Shown here one piece after another: positions 4,646-5,171 of a DNA stretch of 5,171 nucleotides (position 1 is its first letter; every line of letters begins with the position of its first letter). Position numbers and translations under genes: made by a program. This DNA comes from JAWKTM01 sp041399085. Lineage in GTDB: Bacteria; Planctomycetota; Planctomycetia; Pirellulales; Pirellulaceae. Under the pieces are notes generated by a model. That model did not search any database. It saw nothing but the letters and a program-made list of their open reading frames with translations, and was not told the DNA's origin. The stretch spans positions 1-5,171 of the forward strand of contig JAWKTM010000136.1 of the NCBI GenBank assembly GCA_041399085.1, read 5' to 3'.

Positions 4646-5171
4646 ATGAGCATCATGAACAGTTTACGGTTTGGCTATCTAGCCTACCTCTCCAAACCCC
4701 AAGCGGACCGCACGTTTTATCGCCTGCTTCGCAAGCAACCGGTTCGCTCGATCGTGGAAATGGGAATCGGATCGGGCGTGCGCACTCGGCGGATGTTCGA
4801 GGTGCTGCAACAGTATCACTCGGGCGAGAAAGTCCGCTACACGGGGATCGACCCGTTTGAGCTGCGGCCCGAAGGCTCGCAGCGGCTATCGTTGAAGCAG
4901 GCGTTCACGACGCTGTCGGCGCCGAACGTCAAGCTGCAACTGCTGCCGGGCGATCCGTTCATGGCGTTGTCGCGAGCGGCCAACGGCTTGAAGGACACCG
5001 ATCTGGTCATCATCGCGGCGGACCAAACCGGCGAGGCGCTCGACCGAGCTTGGTTCTATTTGCCTCGCATGTTGCACGAAGGTTCGCAAGTGTTCCTGGA
5101 ACAGCCGGGCGCGAAGCCAGAAGAGACCGTCTTCCGCGTCGTGACGCGACTGGAAATCGAGCGTCTAGCGA
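4646..5171 (+). CDS. Rossmann-fold, SAM-methyltransferase-like protein, partial (runs off right edge)
   Basis: There are 175 codons open to the window end, and the C-terminus is missing. A glycine-rich motif I, SIVEMGIGSGVRTRRMFEVL, lies at 35-54 (E-x-G-x-G-x-G pattern). The strand-2 acidic residue is Asp69 in YTGIDPFE. A strand-4-like segment DTDLVIIAADQ is at 117-127 and a strand-5-like GSQVFLEQP at 146-154. The order and spacing fit a class I methyltransferase fold. The catalytic role is unproven because no substrate-specific motif is visible. Two starts are possible: ATG 4646 (MSIMNSL) and ATG 4655 (MNSLRFGYLAYLSKP). Neither has a Shine-Dalgarno site, and I lean slightly to the second by the look of the N-terminus. 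It is the only rightward gene and diverges from the other methyltransferase. Codon use is GC-rich at third positions, which supports a real gene. Confidence 0.8.
   Translation, partial: MSIMNSLRFGYLAYLSKPQADRTFYRLLRKQPVRSIVEMGIGSGVRTRRMFEVLQQYHSGEKVRYTGIDPFELRPEGSQRLSLKQAFTTLSAPNVKLQLLPGDPFMALSRAANGLKDTDLVIIAADQTGEALDRAWFYLPRMLHEGSQVFLEQPGAKPEETVFRVVTRLEIERLA

Overview
The window looks like chromosomal DNA from a GC-rich planctomycete, probably of the Pirellula/Rhodopirellula type. This is inferred from the gene families and not proven. The clues are an ECF sigma factor of the style expanded in planctomycetes, a small TPR protein and a HEAT-repeat lipoprotein of types I associate with that group, a PAPS-dependent sulfotransferase, weak or absent Shine-Dalgarno sites at most genes, and a tRNA gene without an encoded CCA.

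All genes but one read leftward (minus strand). In transcription order they are: a class I SAM-dependent methyltransferase (4562-3837), a sulfotransferase (3677-2511), a HEAT-repeat lipoprotein (2276-1566), a small TPR protein (1524-1201), tRNA-Arg(TCG) (1072-999) with its own strong intrinsic terminator (961-926), an ECF sigma factor (796-155), and the start of a hydrophobic membrane protein (154 to the left edge). That last ORF begins at the base after the sigma factor's stop codon and in the same frame. A second Rossmann/SAM-fold protein reads rightward from 4646 and leaves the right edge; it is divergent from the first methyltransferase.

There is no gene-free stretch above 300 bp. The 797-998 stretch holds a G-rich sigma-factor leader and the tRNA terminator. 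The 1073-1200 gap holds a possible tRNA promoter. The 2277-2510 gap holds a possible promoter for the lipoprotein and two copies of a 29-bp tandem repeat. A degenerate third copy of that repeat lies inside the last codons of the sulfotransferase gene. The 3678-3836 gap has at most a weak promoter.

The HEAT lipoprotein and the TPR protein are 41 bp apart and may form an operon; both are repeat-scaffold proteins. The sigma factor and the downstream membrane ORF look cotranscribed and translationally coupled. I see no defence system, CRISPR array or mobile element. The content is mostly ordinary planctomycete housekeeping and accessory genes. The points most worth a second look are the in-frame stop between the sigma factor and the membrane ORF, and the tandem repeat that runs into a coding end.
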